From positions 1-64,000 of the forward strand of contig NZ_RDBR01000003.1 in assembly GCF_009663775.1 (NCBI RefSeq): a stretch of 64,000 bases of DNA, read 5' to 3'. The DNA comes from Lactobacillus sp. 0.1XD8-4 (GTDB taxonomy: Bacteria; Bacillota; Bacilli; Lactobacillales; Lactobacillaceae). Under the pieces are notes generated by a model that was not told the origin of the DNA, did no database searches, and worked only from the letters and a program-made list of their open reading frames with translations. This document shows positions 50,262 through 61,606 of this stretch, one piece after another. A program made the position numbers and the translations under genes. The number at the start of each line of letters is the position of its first letter. Within the stretch, counting starts at the first letter, position 1.

Positions 50262-51452
50262 TTAGTATTCTACTGCTTTTGCCCGTTTTACTTTAACAAC
50301 TAGCAATACAATTAACTCCATCACGAAAATAGAAATAGCACAAATGACAAATAAAATGTGGTAAGAAGTTGCTTCAATCATTAAACCACCAAATAATGGT
50401 CCAATTGCCTTCCCCAACGATGAAAAGGCATTTAAGATTCCTTGATACTTTCCCTTAACTGCCACTGGCGATAAACTATTGACAATTGCTGGCATTGTCG
50501 GTAGAGCTGTTGCTTCACCAATCGTCAAAACGACCATTGCCGCTACAAACCATCCATATGAGTGAGCATAGAGTAAGAGGACAAACGAAAAACCAATTGT
50601 AAATATTCCAATAAATACTTGCGCATATGGGCGATTAACCCAGCGGTTGAGCCATGTAAGGCCTAACTGGAAGACAACGATCAAAATTCCATTTAATGTC
50701 CATAACAGACTGTACTTTGTCATTGAAATTCCTTGGTCAGTCATAAATACCGATAAATTACTTGCCCATTGTTCATACATTGTCCAAATTACAACTAACG
50801 CAACAAAAAAGATCCAGTTAATCCACAAATTAGCTTGGGGAAGTTTAACATTAGTTGTTTGTTCGCTATTGTTTGTTGTTTGTGTTGTTGTTTGATGACT
50901 ATCCTTAAAGAAGAAAAGCACAACAAGTGAAAACATCGTATATAAAATAGTGGTAATTAAAAACATTGGTGAAACGTTACCATGTGCGTATTGATACAGC
51001 GGTCCGACAATCGTTGTTCCAATCACCATTCCTAAATTATTGGCAAAATATAGCATATTAAACACATATCGCCCATCACGACCAGATCTTGTTGCAAAGG
51101 AATTGACCATTGTAATTATCCAACCGTTAAAAAAGCCGATTGCGGTCAGTAAAATTCCATAGATAGGCCAGCCATTAAAGAAAATCATGATGGCCATTAC
51201 AGCAGTCGCTAGCAATGTACCGCCAATCATTAACTTACGAGGATTTGCTCGATCAAATAGCAATCCGCTTACATAACTACCGACAACATTTGCCCCAGAA
51301 TAAAAGAGCAATACAATCCCCGAAACAGTTAGCGATTCATGCAACTGATCGTGGATATAGATTGTTGTTAAGGGCCATACAAAGCTGTTTCCAATACTTC
51401 CAAGAAACATCCCTAATAATAGCCATTTTAACTCTACGCCTTGACGGTTCAT
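50262..51452 (-). CDS. Major facilitator superfamily transporter
   Basis: A 396-residue MFS permease with twelve predicted membrane segments. The loop 2-3 motif GLLFDRANPRKLMIGG is the MFS A-motif. The subfamily resembles drug/sugar efflux proteins (YttB-like). Substrate unknown. Ribosome site GAGGAG precedes the ATG. Confidence 0.88.
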   Translation of the reverse strand: MNRQGVELKWLLLGMFLGSIGNSFVWPLTTIYIHDQLHESLTVSGIVLLFYSGANVVGSYVSGLLFDRANPRKLMIGGTLLATAVMAIMIFFNGWPIYGILLTAIGFFNGWIITMVNSFATRSGRDGRYVFNMLYFANNLGMVIGTTIVGPLYQYAHGNVSPMFLITTILYTMFSLVVLFFFKDSHQTTTQTTNNSEQTTNVKLPQANLWINWIFFVALVVIWTMYEQWASNLSVFMTDQGISMTKYSLLWTLNGILIVVFQLGLTWLNRWVNRPYAQVFIGIFTIGFSFVLLLYAHSYGWFVAAMVVLTIGEATALPTMPAIVNSLSPVAVKGKYQGILNAFSSLGKAIGPLFGGLMIEATSYHILFVICAISIFVMELIVLLVVKVKRAKAVEY

Positions 51453-51522
51453 TGTTTACGCCTCCTCAATTACTATCATACCGTTTATTCTTTCTAAAAA
51501 CCTTTTTAATGTCTTAAGCGCA

Positions 51523-51564
51523 CTAAAAGGGCTACCCCAGTGTATTGCTGAAATGCCCTCTTAG
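51523..51564 (-). terminator. Terminator of dnaB
   Basis: CTAAAAGGGC (51523-51532) pairs with GCCCTCTTAG (51555-51564) with one mismatch, 12 bp after the dnaB stop. Confidence 0.6.
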
Positions 51565-51575
51565 ACTTATCATCT

Positions 51576-52970
51576 TTAATTATTATCTTCTGGAATATAA
51601 GAAATCGAAGTGAATTTATTATAGGACTTCGCAAATAGTAATTTAACCGTGCCCCGCGGACCACTACGATTCTTCTCAATGATGACTTCAACCTCACTTG
51701 CATTAGAGCCATCATCGTCTTGATTATTTCTCTGGTTATTATTATCATCGTCAGAATCTTCATCATGCTCATAGTAATCATCACGATAAAGGAAACTAAC
51801 AATATCCGCATCCTGTTCAATTGACCCTGATTCACGAATATCAGACAATACCGGACGCTTGTCTTGTCGCTGCTCAACACCCCGAGATAACTGTGAAAGT
51901 GCAATTACTGGTACTTCCAATTCTTTTGCAAGCTTCTTTAATTGACGGGAAATTTCTGAAACTTCTTGTTGCCGATTATCAGGATTACTACCTTCAATCA
52001 ATTGGAGATAATCAATAACAATCAATCCTAAGTTTCCTTTTTCTTTTGCTAATCGCCGACAACGTGCTCGTATTTCCGCAACTTTAATCCCTGGCGTATC
52101 ATCAATATAAATACTTGCATTACTCAGCGCCCCAGTCGCAATAAACAGACTTTGCCATTCATCCTGGTTAAGTTGTCCTGTTCGTAAGTGGTTAGCATTA
52201 ATGTTTCCTTCAGCGCACAGCATCCGGTTAGCAAGTGATTCCGCCCCCATTTCAAGGCTGAAAATAGCAACAGTATTATCTGTCCGCGTTGCTACATTCT
52301 GGGCAATATTAAGGACAAATGCCGTTTTTCCCACGGCAGGCCGGGCCGCAATAATTACTAATTCATCTTTATGCAGTCCCGTAGTCATTTCGTCTAGTTG
52401 CGCATAACCTGTTGATAATCCTGTGATTTCTGATCCTTGTTTAGAAAGGTCACTAACATGGTTAATTGATTGCTGAAGTACATCCCCAATGCTCTGAAAA
52501 CCTGTCTGCCGACTATTTTCAGAAACTGACATAATTTCTTGTTCAGCTCGGTCAAGCTGATCTTCAATTTTATCATTATCAGCGTAACTGTCATTAATGA
52601 TTTTAGTTGCTGTATTGATTAAACGCCGAGAGATTGCTTTATCATGAACAATCTTAGAATAATAAACAACATTCGCTGCTGTTGGCACTGCCGTTGCAAG
52701 TTCACCAATATAAGCAACGCCACCAACATTTTCTGTTTGATTATCCTGATCAAGAACATTTTTCATTGTCAGTGGGTCAATCGGCTGATCCTCATTGTTT
52801 AATTGGATCATTTTTTCAAAAATAATCTGGTGAGCCTTACGATAAAAATCTTGGGGCTCTAAATATTCCATTGCATCAGCCAACGCGTTTTTACTCAAAA
52901 AAGCAGCTCCAAGAACTGCTTTTTCTGCTTCAATATCGCGTGGTTCTTCTTGCATTGGTGCATTATCCAT
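51576..52970 (-). CDS. dnaB: Replicative DNA helicase
   Basis: A 464-residue hexameric helicase (dnaC of Bacillus). N-terminal domain with RDIEAEKAVLGAAF; ATPase domain with Walker A ARPAVGKTAFVLN, AIFSLEMGAESL, LIVIDYLQLIEG and the loop QLSRGVEQRQDKRPVLSDIRESGSIEQDADIV. An Asp/Asn-rich insert (DDNNNQRNNQDDDG) lies near the C-terminus. Downstream of rplI in the usual order. Confidence 0.96.
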   Translation of the reverse strand: MDNAPMQEEPRDIEAEKAVLGAAFLSKNALADAMEYLEPQDFYRKAHQIIFEKMIQLNNEDQPIDPLTMKNVLDQDNQTENVGGVAYIGELATAVPTAANVVYYSKIVHDKAISRRLINTATKIINDSYADNDKIEDQLDRAEQEIMSVSENSRQTGFQSIGDVLQQSINHVSDLSKQGSEITGLSTGYAQLDEMTTGLHKDELVIIAARPAVGKTAFVLNIAQNVATRTDNTVAIFSLEMGAESLANRMLCAEGNINANHLRTGQLNQDEWQSLFIATGALSNASIYIDDTPGIKVAEIRARCRRLAKEKGNLGLIVIDYLQLIEGSNPDNRQQEVSEISRQLKKLAKELEVPVIALSQLSRGVEQRQDKRPVLSDIRESGSIEQDADIVSFLYRDDYYEHDEDSDDDNNNQRNNQDDDGSNASEVEVIIEKNRSGPRGTVKLLFAKSYNKFTSISYIPEDNN

Positions 52971-53003
52971 AGCGATACCGCTCCTTAAATATCTTGATTC
53001 GCA

Positions 53004-53456
53004 CTACTTTTCTGCAATGTGAACACGAATTTGAGCCTCAACTTCGGGGTGAAGCTTAATTGGCACGTTAACGTAACCAAGCGCCTTAATTGGGGCTGCC
53101 AGCTCAATTTTTCGTTTGTCAATTTTAAGGTCAAATTGTTTTTGAAGAGCAGTTGCAATTTGCTTTGTTGAAATTGAACCAAACATCCGGCCATCAGTCC
53201 CAGCTTTTCCGCTTAATTCGACAACGGTATTATCATTTTCAAGAATTTTTTTCATCCGCTTTGCATCCGCGAGTTCTTCAGCAGCATGCTTTTCTTCTGC
53301 CCGTTGTTGCCCCTTTAATTGACTCATGGCAGCTTTAGTCGCTTGTTTTGCTAATCCACGCTTAATTAAGTAGTTTTGTGCATATCCGTCTGGCACTTCT
53401 TTTACTTGCCCACGTTGTCCGCGACCCCGGACATCTTGCATAAAAATAACTTTCAT
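53004..53456 (-). CDS. rplI: Ribosomal protein bL9
   Basis: A 150-residue L9: MKVIFMQDVRGRGQRGQVKEVPDGYAQN... then the long helix and the C-terminal domain (GSISTKQIATAL). The ATG at 53456 follows GAGGAG. Its start is five bases after the gdpP stop. Confidence 0.97.
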   Translation of the reverse strand: MKVIFMQDVRGRGQRGQVKEVPDGYAQNYLIKRGLAKQATKAAMSQLKGQQRAEEKHAAEELADAKRMKKILENDNTVVELSGKAGTDGRMFGSISTKQIATALQKQFDLKIDKRKIELAAPIKALGYVNVPIKLHPEVEAQIRVHIAEK

Positions 53457-53461
53457 TATGA

Positions 53462-55480
53462 TCACTCCTCTGTTTCATTTTGCTCTTTGTCAGGCTTGGT
53501 TAGAATATCAACTAACTCTTGCTTAACTTCAGCAATCGTCTTGCCACTGATTTGTGTAGCCGCATTTGCTAGGTGACCACCGCCACCCATCTTCTCCATA
53601 ATCACTTGAACGTTAATGTTACCCATCGAACGGGCAGAAACACATACTTTTCCGTCCGACCGCTTAAAGATAACAAATGAAGCCTCAATTCCGCTCATTT
53701 GCAGTAACATATCAGCAGCTTGGGCGGCAGTAACAGGATCATAAACCTGTTCCTGTTCACCCGTACATAATGCTATTTTATCATTTATTTCAGCCCTTGA
53801 AATCAAATGATTGCGTTGCATAAATGTTTCTGGATTTTCTTTCATGAACGATTGAATCATTAGCCCGTCTGCACCTGCCGAGCGGAGATAGCTAGCGGCA
53901 TCAAACGTTCGCGTTCCAGCACTCTTCGTAAATGACTTTGTATCAACTTGAATCCCGGTCAACATTGCTGTTGCTTCAAGTTTGTTGAGACCTTTACCTT
54001 CACGGGGCTGGTACTCAAACATTTCAGTAATTAGCTCACATGTCGAAGAGGCATACGGTTCAATATAAACAAGTAACGGATTCTCGGGAAAATCCTCGCC
54101 TCGCCGGTGGTGGTCAATAATAACCAATCTGTTTTGCATTTTATCATATAACTCAGGAGCAATGGTAATCCCACGCTTGGCATGATCCACCATTACTAAC
54201 AAGCTATTTCCTGTTGCTTTTTCGAGTGCTTCAGCAGGAGAGATAATATGATCCTTAATCGTCTGGTAATTATCAATCTCGTGCATCAATCGCTGAATAT
54301 CAGAATGCGGATGTTCATCATCAATGACGATCCAACACTCCCGCCCATTCATTTCAGCAATCCGACGAATTCCTAAGCAGGCACCAATAGAATCCATGTC
54401 TGGATTAGTATGACCCATTACAAATAATTGGTCTGACTGAGCCATTAGTTCTTGGAGGGCTTGACTAATCATTCGTGCCCGTACCCGTGTCCGTTTCTCC
54501 ATCGGGTTAGTCTTTCCACCATAAAATCGTGCTTCTTGGTCTTGAGCACGCACAACAACTTGATCTCCTCCTCGTCCTAAAGCAAGGTCAAGGTTATTTT
54601 GCGCTGTATCCGCAAGTTTTATCAAGTCATTTTCGCCATAAGCAATCCCCACACTAAGTGTCACTGGTGAATTTTGCTTTGACGTATTTTGCCGAATCAC
54701 ATCAAGAATCTTAAATTTTTGCTTTTCCAATTCTGCCAATGAAACTTGATGGCCAATGATTAAGTAATTATCATCATCAATAATCTTCATTAAGAGATGA
54801 TTATCTACTGCCCAATCGCTTATCTCAGAAGTAACATAATTATGCAGGTTTGATACATCAGAATCACTCATTCCTTGAATCAATTCATCATAATTATCAA
54901 GATAAATATTACCAATAAAAATTTGTTCATTTTTATATTGCGCACTAATTTGTTCATATTTTGTAATATCAAGCAAATATACTACCTGTCCTTGATATTG
55001 AACCAAAAATTCAAATTGATGGCCTCTCCAAGTTACTACTTGTGTTTTTTTATCATCCGCATACTTATTTATTAATTTTGCTAAATCAGCATCAACATCT
55101 GCAATCGGCTTCCCAACAACAATCTCAAGGTTAAAATATCGTGCCATGTATGGATTGATCCATTCAACTTCATGACGCTTATTTAACATAATCATCCCTA
55201 TTGGCATCTCTAGCAAGGCTTCCTGTTGCCCACGTTGAACCTTGTAGGTCAGTTCATTTAAATATTCATGAGCATCAACTACTAATTTTCTAAGTCGTTG
55301 TAAACTAACAGCCCCGCCGACAACTGCAATTAATAATACTATAATCCCTATAATCCAGTTGTCCATAAACCCTAAAATAAGTCCAATAACTGTTAGAATT
55401 ACTATGTAGCAGACATTCCAGCGGACTGCTGGATGTTCAAAATAAAACACCCAGTTCTCACGACTGAAAAATTTTTGCAT
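53462..55480 (-). CDS. gdpP: Cyclic-di-AMP phosphodiesterase GdpP
   Basis: A 672-residue membrane phosphodiesterase controlling c-di-AMP. Two membrane segments (about 22-55), PAS (about 80-170), degenerate GGDEF (about 175-305), then DHH (MGHTNPDMDSIGAC, DHHRRGEDF) and DHHA1 with GGGGHLANAA. The order gdpP-rplI-dnaB is conserved in Firmicutes. Confidence 0.95.
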   Translation of the reverse strand: MQKFFSRENWVFYFEHPAVRWNVCYIVILTVIGLILGFMDNWIIGIIVLLIAVVGGAVSLQRLRKLVVDAHEYLNELTYKVQRGQQEALLEMPIGMIMLNKRHEVEWINPYMARYFNLEIVVGKPIADVDADLAKLINKYADDKKTQVVTWRGHQFEFLVQYQGQVVYLLDITKYEQISAQYKNEQIFIGNIYLDNYDELIQGMSDSDVSNLHNYVTSEISDWAVDNHLLMKIIDDDNYLIIGHQVSLAELEKQKFKILDVIRQNTSKQNSPVTLSVGIAYGENDLIKLADTAQNNLDLALGRGGDQVVVRAQDQEARFYGGKTNPMEKRTRVRARMISQALQELMAQSDQLFVMGHTNPDMDSIGACLGIRRIAEMNGRECWIVIDDEHPHSDIQRLMHEIDNYQTIKDHIISPAEALEKATGNSLLVMVDHAKRGITIAPELYDKMQNRLVIIDHHRRGEDFPENPLLVYIEPYASSTCELITEMFEYQPREGKGLNKLEATAMLTGIQVDTKSFTKSAGTRTFDAASYLRSAGADGLMIQSFMKENPETFMQRNHLISRAEINDKIALCTGEQEQVYDPVTAAQAADMLLQMSGIEASFVIFKRSDGKVCVSARSMGNINVQVIMEKMGGGGHLANAATQISGKTIAEVKQELVDILTKPDKEQNETEE

Positions 55481-55678
55481 ATTAGTCCTCCCAAAATAGC
55501 TCTAATTTGTCTATTAATCGGATAAATCTATCATATCACATCAATTACTTAGTCCATAGATTATATCATTTAATGGCGAGGATTAAACCGAAAAATATAC
55601 TATCGCTTAATTATTCTGAATAAAATAACCAAATTTACTATAAAATATTCTGAATTAATAATTATTATTTAAAATAAT

Positions 55679-55707
55679 AAAGAGACTGATCAAAATTCAG
55701 CCTCTTT
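55679..55707 (-). terminator. Terminator of the rpsF-ssb-rpsR operon
   Basis: AAAGAGACTGA / TCAGCCTCTTT stem 23 bp after rpsR. Confidence 0.8.
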
Positions 55708-55729
55708 ATTATAATTATTCTCGCGGAAA

Positions 55730-55966
55730 TTAATCTTCTGCAACGAATGGCAAAAGACCCATAATCCGTGCACGCTTGATAGCGATAGTTAACTTACGTT
55801 GGTTCTTAGCACTAGTACCAGTTACCCGACGTGGTAAAATCTTACCGCGTTCAGAGATGAACCGACGTAATAAATCAGTGTCTTTGTAATCGATGTATTC
55901 GATGTGGTTTGCGGCGATAAAGTCGACCTTACGACGACGACGACCGCCCCGACGTTGTTGTGCCAT
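55730..55966 (-). CDS. rpsR: Ribosomal protein bS18
   Basis: A 78-residue S18 with the basic [12 protein letters not shown] start and [21 protein letters not shown]. Last gene of the rpsF-ssb-rpsR operon. Confidence 0.97.
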   Translation of the reverse strand: MAQQRRGGRRRRKVDFIAANHIEYIDYKDTDLLRRFISERGKILPRRVTGTSAKNQRKLTIAIKRARIMGLLPFVAED

Positions 55967-55998
55967 GAAATTACCCTCCTATTCTGAGTGAAAATTAT

Positions 55999-56562
55999 TT
56001 AGAATGGTAATTCGTCATCTGCTAAATCAATGGATTGACCACCATCATCACTGCTTCCAGGGAACTGGTTGCCAGCGCTTTGACCATTGTCGAAACCATT
56101 ATTAGCATTTGGTGACGGATTACTTTGAGGAGCGTTATTTCCGGATTGTGGTTGATTGCCGTATTGCGGAGCCTGAGCACCAAATGGTTGTTGGTTATTA
56201 CTAAATGGCTGTTGAGCATTTTGCTGGCTCATTCCACCATTTTGACGTGGCTCCAATAGGGCAAAATTATCAACAACAACTTCGGTAACATATACACGGT
56301 TACCTTGTTGGTTCTCGTAATTTCGGGTTTGAATCCGTCCTTCAATTCCAACAAGCGAACCCTTATGTGTAAAGTTACTAAAGTTTTCAGCGGACTTACG
56401 CCAAATGACGCAATTGATAAAGTCAGCATCACGATCACCATTTTGGTTTCGGAACTGTCGATCAACAGCTAATGTAAATGAAACAACTGCTGTCCCGCTG
56501 GTTGTGTACCGCAACTCGGGATCTCTTGTTAAACGCCCAGTTAAGACTGCACGATTAAGCAT
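55999..56562 (-). CDS. ssb: Single-stranded DNA-binding protein
   Basis: A 187-residue SSB: OB fold ([20 protein letters not shown], about 1-105), Gln/Asn/Gly/Pro-rich linker, and the acidic tip DDELPF that recruits partners. Confidence 0.97.
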   Translation of the reverse strand: MLNRAVLTGRLTRDPELRYTTSGTAVVSFTLAVDRQFRNQNGDRDADFINCVIWRKSAENFSNFTHKGSLVGIEGRIQTRNYENQQGNRVYVTEVVVDNFALLEPRQNGGMSQQNAQQPFSNNQQPFGAQAPQYGNQPQSGNNAPQSNPSPNANNGFDNGQSAGNQFPGSSDDGGQSIDLADDELPF

Positions 56563-56597
56563 AGATCTTTCTCCTCTCTTGATTTAATGACAATTAA

Positions 56598-56894
56598 TTA
56601 AGCATCAAGCTTAACAATCATGTGACGTAGGATATCATCACTGAACTTAGCTAAACGATCAAATTCGTTTAAAGCTTGGTCAGAGTCAGTAGTTAAGTTT
56701 ACCACGTGGTAAGTACCTTCAGTGTACTTAGCAATTGGGTAAGCAAAACGACGAGTTGACCAATCCTTTGAGTCAGCGATAGTTGCACCATTGTCCGCCA
56801 AGATCTTGTCGAATCGGTCTACCAATTCGCTCTTTGCAGATTCTTCAATATCAGGACGAATGATGTAAGTAATTTCATATTTGCGTGTTTCCAT
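56598..56894 (-). CDS. rpsF: Ribosomal protein bS6
   Basis: A 98-residue S6 ([33 protein letters not shown]). AAGGAGGTG ribosome site. The roughly 95-nt leader contains hairpins GTCTGT/ACAGAC and CTTCTC/GAGAAG; I could not identify the S6:S18-binding motif with confidence. Confidence 0.97.
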   Translation of the reverse strand: METRKYEITYIIRPDIEESAKSELVDRFDKILADNGATIADSKDWSTRRFAYPIAKYTEGTYHVVNLTTDSDQALNEFDRLAKFSDDILRHMIVKLDA

Positions 56895-56985
56895 GAATGT
56901 TACACCTCCTTATGGACTCTGGCTCTTCTCTCCATTTGAGAAGAACAAGGAAAGTAGACGTCTGTACGTATACTCACAGACATAA

Positions 56986-57014
56986 AATATAGCATAGTTT
57001 TCTATTTAAAACAA
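56986..57014 (-). promoter_or_regulatory. Promoter of the rpsF operon
   Basis: Minus strand TTGTTT (57014-57009), 17-bp spacer, TATATT (56991-56986). Confidence 0.7.
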
Positions 57015-57096
57015 GGAACATCTGACAAGAAATCCTAAATGTTGCGGTCACTATTAATATATATACGTAAAATTTCTACTTTCGCACTTTTTATTT

Positions 57097-59613
57097 TTAA
57101 TTTTTTGTTGATTGATTTTGAGTATCGCTCGTATCTACAACTTCGGTATTCAGACTGTCAGCCTCTTCATTGTCATCTTCTTTATCAACTTTTGCGATTG
57201 TAGCAACGCGAGCACCATTATCCATTTTAATCAAATGAACCCCCACTGCTGACCGACCAGTGTGAGATACACTTTCAACGTCAAACCGAATAATGACGCC
57301 CTGATCAGTAACTAACATAATATCTTCATCGCCATTGACGGTCGTTAAACCAACGAGCGGACCATTCTTGGCGGTTACATTAACCGTCTTCACTCCAAGA
57401 CCGCCACGCCCCTTAATCGGGTACTCTTTAGCAGCCGTCTGTTTTCCAAATCCATTTTCACTAATTACAAGAACATTGCTATTAGGATTAAGGGGAGCCG
57501 CACCAATTACATAGTCTTCACCACGTAAACGAATACCACGAACTCCAGCAGCACTCCGACCCATTGACCGGACAACCGATGACTTAAAGCTAAGTGCATA
57601 TCCATTATGTGTTCCAATAATCATAGGTTGATCTTCACTAATAACCTCAACATCGATTAATTCATCATTTTCGTGAAGGTTAAGTGCCTTTAGACCATTA
57701 CTCCGAATATTCTTAAATTCAGTAACTGCAGTCCGCTTGACGGTTCCGTACTTAGTCGTAAAGAACAAGTACTTATCATCATCATTTGTTTCATGGGAAA
57801 CATTAATAACAGCACTAATCTTTTCTTTATTGTTGATACCTAGGAGGTTAATAATCGGGATTCCTTGCGCAGCACGACCGTATTCCGGAACTTCATACCC
57901 TTTCATTGAGTAAACTTTACCTGAATTTGTAAAGAAGAGTAGCATATCATGAGTCGAACTTGAAATCAGTTGTTCAATAAAGTCATCCTTGTGGACACCC
58001 ATTCCTTTAACACCACGTCCACCACGATGTTGAGATTTGAACTCATCAACAGGTAGCCGTTTAATGTAACCATTATGCGTCAAAGCAACAATAATATCTT
58101 CTTCCTCAATCAAGTCTTCATCTTCAATGTTGGTAATATCCCCAACTTGAAGTTCTGTCCGACGATCATCACCAAAACGCTTTTGAATCTCCATCAGTTC
58201 ATCGTAAATAATTTGATTGATTCTTTCACGGTGAGCAAGAATATCCTTGTAGTCAGCGATGGCTGCCATAAGCTTTTGATATTCATCTTCAATCTTTTCA
58301 CGTTCTAAACCAGTCAATCGTACAAGCCGCATATCAAGAATTGCTTGTGCCTGACGATCAGATAATCCATAGTTACTCATTAATTCATTCTTAGCTACTT
58401 CACTTGTTTGTGAATTGCGGATGATATTAATGATTGCATCAATATGGTCTAGGGCAATTCTTAATCCTTCAACAATATGCGCGCGATTTTGGGCCTTTTT
58501 TAAATCAAACTCTGTCCGACGACGAACAACTGATTCTTGGTGTTCAAGATAATATTGTAGGATTTGCTTTAGACTCAAAATCTTGGGCGCACCGTTAACA
58601 ATTGCTAGCATATTAAAGTTAAAGGTGGTCTGCATCAATGTCATCTTGTACAAATTATTTAAAATAACTTCTGCACTAGCATCACGCCGAACATCAATTA
58701 CAATCCGCATTCCATCACGGTCTGTCTCATCGTTTACATCAGTAATTCCATCGATATCCTTGTTTCGGGCAAGCTCTGCAATCCGCTCAATCAGCTTAGC
58801 CTTATTTACCATATATGGAATTTCATGAACAATAATGCGTTGCTTACCATTCTTCTGTTCTTCAATATTGACTTTAGCTCGGACAATAATTGTACCCCGA
58901 CCAGATTCATAGGCTTTACGAATACCAGACTTACCCATAACTACACCACCAGTTGGAAAGTCTGGTCCTGGAATTGCCTTCATCAATCCTTCAGTGGTGA
59001 TATCTGGATTATCCATTAGCATATGGATTCCATTAATTACTTCTCCAAGATTATGGGTTGGAATATTGGTTGCCATCCCAACTGCAATCCCTGAAGCACC
59101 ATTAACTAGTAAATTGGGAAAGCGGGCAGGTAATACATCGGGTTCTTTTTCTGTTCCATCATAGTTATCATGAAAATCAACAGTATCTTTATTAATATCG
59201 CGAAGCATTTCAACCGCGATTTTACTCATCTTTGCCTCAGTATAACGCATGGCAGCAGCGCCATCTCCATCAACTGAACCAAAGTTACCGTGACCATCAA
59301 CTAACATATAACGATAGCTAAAATCCTGAGCCATTCGTACAAGCCCTTCGTAAATTGAAGAGTCTCCATGAGGGTGAAATTTACCCATTACATCCCCCAC
59401 AATCCGGGCCGACTTCTTATACGGCTTGTCAGGCGTAACTCCTAATTCGTTCATTCCGTATAAAATCCGGCGTTGTACTGGCTTTAATCCATCACGAACA
59501 TCAGGAAGCGCCCGTGAAACAATAACACTCATTGCATAATCTAAGAATGAGTTTTTCATCTGGCTCGTAAGATTTACATCCGTGATTCGATTCGGCATAT
59601 CATGTTCAGCCAA
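57097..59613 (-). CDS. gyrA: DNA gyrase subunit A
   Basis: An 838-residue GyrA. Quinolone-region segment [25 protein letters not shown] with catalytic Tyr in AAMRYTEAK. Six-bladed C-terminal domain with GyrA-box QRGGKG-type element ([12 protein letters not shown]). TTG start at 59613, seven bases after GGAGG. The acidic C-terminal tail ends TQNQSTKN. Ser at the usual position 83/84 (GDSSIYE) suggests the quinolone-sensitive form. Confidence 0.97.
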   Translation of the reverse strand: MAEHDMPNRITDVNLTSQMKNSFLDYAMSVIVSRALPDVRDGLKPVQRRILYGMNELGVTPDKPYKKSARIVGDVMGKFHPHGDSSIYEGLVRMAQDFSYRYMLVDGHGNFGSVDGDGAAAMRYTEAKMSKIAVEMLRDINKDTVDFHDNYDGTEKEPDVLPARFPNLLVNGASGIAVGMATNIPTHNLGEVINGIHMLMDNPDITTEGLMKAIPGPDFPTGGVVMGKSGIRKAYESGRGTIIVRAKVNIEEQKNGKQRIIVHEIPYMVNKAKLIERIAELARNKDIDGITDVNDETDRDGMRIVIDVRRDASAEVILNNLYKMTLMQTTFNFNMLAIVNGAPKILSLKQILQYYLEHQESVVRRRTEFDLKKAQNRAHIVEGLRIALDHIDAIINIIRNSQTSEVAKNELMSNYGLSDRQAQAILDMRLVRLTGLEREKIEDEYQKLMAAIADYKDILAHRERINQIIYDELMEIQKRFGDDRRTELQVGDITNIEDEDLIEEEDIIVALTHNGYIKRLPVDEFKSQHRGGRGVKGMGVHKDDFIEQLISSSTHDMLLFFTNSGKVYSMKGYEVPEYGRAAQGIPIINLLGINNKEKISAVINVSHETNDDDKYLFFTTKYGTVKRTAVTEFKNIRSNGLKALNLHENDELIDVEVISEDQPMIIGTHNGYALSFKSSVVRSMGRSAAGVRGIRLRGEDYVIGAAPLNPNSNVLVISENGFGKQTAAKEYPIKGRGGLGVKTVNVTAKNGPLVGLTTVNGDEDIMLVTDQGVIIRFDVESVSHTGRSAVGVHLIKMDNGARVATIAKVDKEDDNEEADSLNTEVVDTSDTQNQSTKN

Positions 59614-59656
59614 TGTCGTTCCTCCTTTTTTGTATCAACAGCAAGTATTATTTCAA

Positions 59657-61606
59657 CTATAGGTCAAGGTTCTCAACAAATTTAGCGTTCTCTTCGATAA
59701 AGTCCCGGCGCGGACCTACTTTAGTCCCCATTAGCATTGGGAAAATTTTATCTGCTTGTTCAGCGTCATCTAATTTTACGCGAAGCAAATGACGATTTTC
59801 AGGATCCATTGTTGTTTCCCATAACTGTTCAGCATCCATTTCCCCAAGCCCCTTGTACCGTTGAATAACCGGTTTAGGACTAGGCTGTAGTGAGCTTACT
59901 ACTTGCTCTAATTCCTCATCAGAATCAATATATTTAACAAATTTACCTTGCCGTACTTGGTATAGTGGCGGCTGCGCAATGTAAACATAGCCGTGGGTAA
60001 TCATCGGTTTCATGAAACGATAGAATAGCGTAAGAAGCAATGTTCGAATGTGCGCGCCGTCAACATCGGCATCAGTCATAATAATCAGTTTGTGGTAATT
60101 TGCTTTGGTGATATCAAAGTCATCACCAAAACCCGTTCCTAGCGCTGTAAACAAAGAGCGAATTTCATCATTCGCTAGCACACGATCAAGGGTTGCTTTT
60201 TCTACGTTTAAGATTTTTCCTCGAATAGGCAAAATTGCTTGAGTCAGCCGTGAACGTCCTTGCTTAGCAGAACCACCGGCTGAGTCCCCCTCGACAATAA
60301 ATAATTCTGAAATTTCTGGATCTTTACTGGTATTATCGGCAAGCTTACCAGGTAAATTACTAATTTCAAGGCCGCTCTTCTTCCGCGTAACTTCACGTGC
60401 CCGCTTGGCAGCTACCCGCGCCTTAGAAGCAAGTTGCCCCTTTTCAATAATTTGTCGTGCTTCGTCAGGGTGTTCTAGTAAGAAGCGATTGAATGTCGAT
60501 GCAAAGACATGGTCTGTTGCTGTTCGGGCATCAGAGTTGCCTAATTTAGTCTTAGTCTGCCCTTCAAATTGAGGGTCAGGGTGTTTAATTGACACAACAG
60601 CCGTCAATCCTTCACGAACATCATCCCCAGATAAAGTCTCATTAGCCTTCAGTACTCCAGCTTTATGACCGTAATCATTAATTACCCGCGTAAGTGCCAT
60701 CTTAAATCCAGTCTCATGGGTTCCACCTTCATAAGTATGGATATTATTAGTAAAGGTCAGCAGGTTGCTACGGTAAGAATCGGTATACTGCATTGATACT
60801 TCGACAGTAATATCATTTTCTTTTCCTTCGACATAAATTGGCGGATCAAAAAGAACATCTTGGTTTTCATTAAGGTATTCAACATAATGACGAATACCCC
60901 CTTCATAATGAAATTCTTTTCGTTGATGATTTTCATCCCGTAAATCTTCAATCGTAATCTTAAGACCCTTATTTAAAAAGGCTAACTCACGCAAACGATC
61001 AGTTAACGTTTTAATATTATACGTTGTCGTCTCGCGGAAAATTTCCGGATCAGGCTTAAAGTGAACGGTTGTCCCATGTTCTGTTTCTGATAAACCATCT
61101 TCAATAACTTTCATCCCGGTCTTAACATGACCATGATCAAAGTCCATATAATACCGTTTACCTTGACGAGCTACTTTGACATCTAATTCTGTCGACAGAG
61201 CATTTACTACTGAAGCTCCCACACCATGAAGTCCTCCAGAAACTTTATAACCGCCGCCGCCAAACTTACCACCGGCATGTAAAACCGTAAAAACGGTTTC
61301 TAAGGCTGACTTACCAGTTTCTTTTTGGGTATCTACTGGGATTCCCCGTCCATTATCTTTTACAGTAATACTATTATCAGGATTAACAATAACATTGATC
61401 TCATCACAAAATCCTGCTAATGCTTCATCAATCCCATTATCAACAATTTCCCAAACAAGGTGGTGAAGTCCTTGGGCTGATGTAGAACCGATGTACATCC
61501 CTGGACGCTTTCTAACTGCATCTAGCCCTTTTAAAACTTGAATTTGACTAGCATCATATTCGCTAGCCAATTCAGCTTTCTTTGCTTTTTGTTGTTCGCT
61601 ACTCAC
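59657..61606 (-). CDS. gyrB: DNA gyrase subunit B
   Basis: A 649-residue GyrB: GHKL ATPase ([37 protein letters not shown]), transducer, TOPRIM ([28 protein letters not shown]) and the C-terminal tail domain. GTG start overlapping the recF stop (GTGA), so translationally coupled. Confidence 0.97.
   Translation of the reverse strand: MSSEQQKAKKAELASEYDASQIQVLKGLDAVRKRPGMYIGSTSAQGLHHLVWEIVDNGIDEALAGFCDEINVIVNPDNSITVKDNGRGIPVDTQKETGKSALETVFTVLHAGGKFGGGGYKVSGGLHGVGASVVNALSTELDVKVARQGKRYYMDFDHGHVKTGMKVIEDGLSETEHGTTVHFKPDPEIFRETTTYNIKTLTDRLRELAFLNKGLKITIEDLRDENHQRKEFHYEGGIRHYVEYLNENQDVLFDPPIYVEGKENDITVEVSMQYTDSYRSNLLTFTNNIHTYEGGTHETGFKMALTRVINDYGHKAGVLKANETLSGDDVREGLTAVVSIKHPDPQFEGQTKTKLGNSDARTATDHVFASTFNRFLLEHPDEARQIIEKGQLASKARVAAKRAREVTRKKSGLEISNLPGKLADNTSKDPEISELFIVEGDSAGGSAKQGRSRLTQAILPIRGKILNVEKATLDRVLANDEIRSLFTALGTGFGDDFDITKANYHKLIIMTDADVDGAHIRTLLLTLFYRFMKPMITHGYVYIAQPPLYQVRQGKFVKYIDSDEELEQVVSSLQPSPKPVIQRYKGLGEMDAEQLWETTMDPENRHLLRVKLDDAEQADKIFPMLMGTKVGPRRDFIEENAKFVENLDL

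Noticed and set aside
56895-56990. S6:S18-binding leader before rpsF
   Set aside because: Hairpins are present but I could not place the conserved CCG/ACACC-type elements; not claimed.
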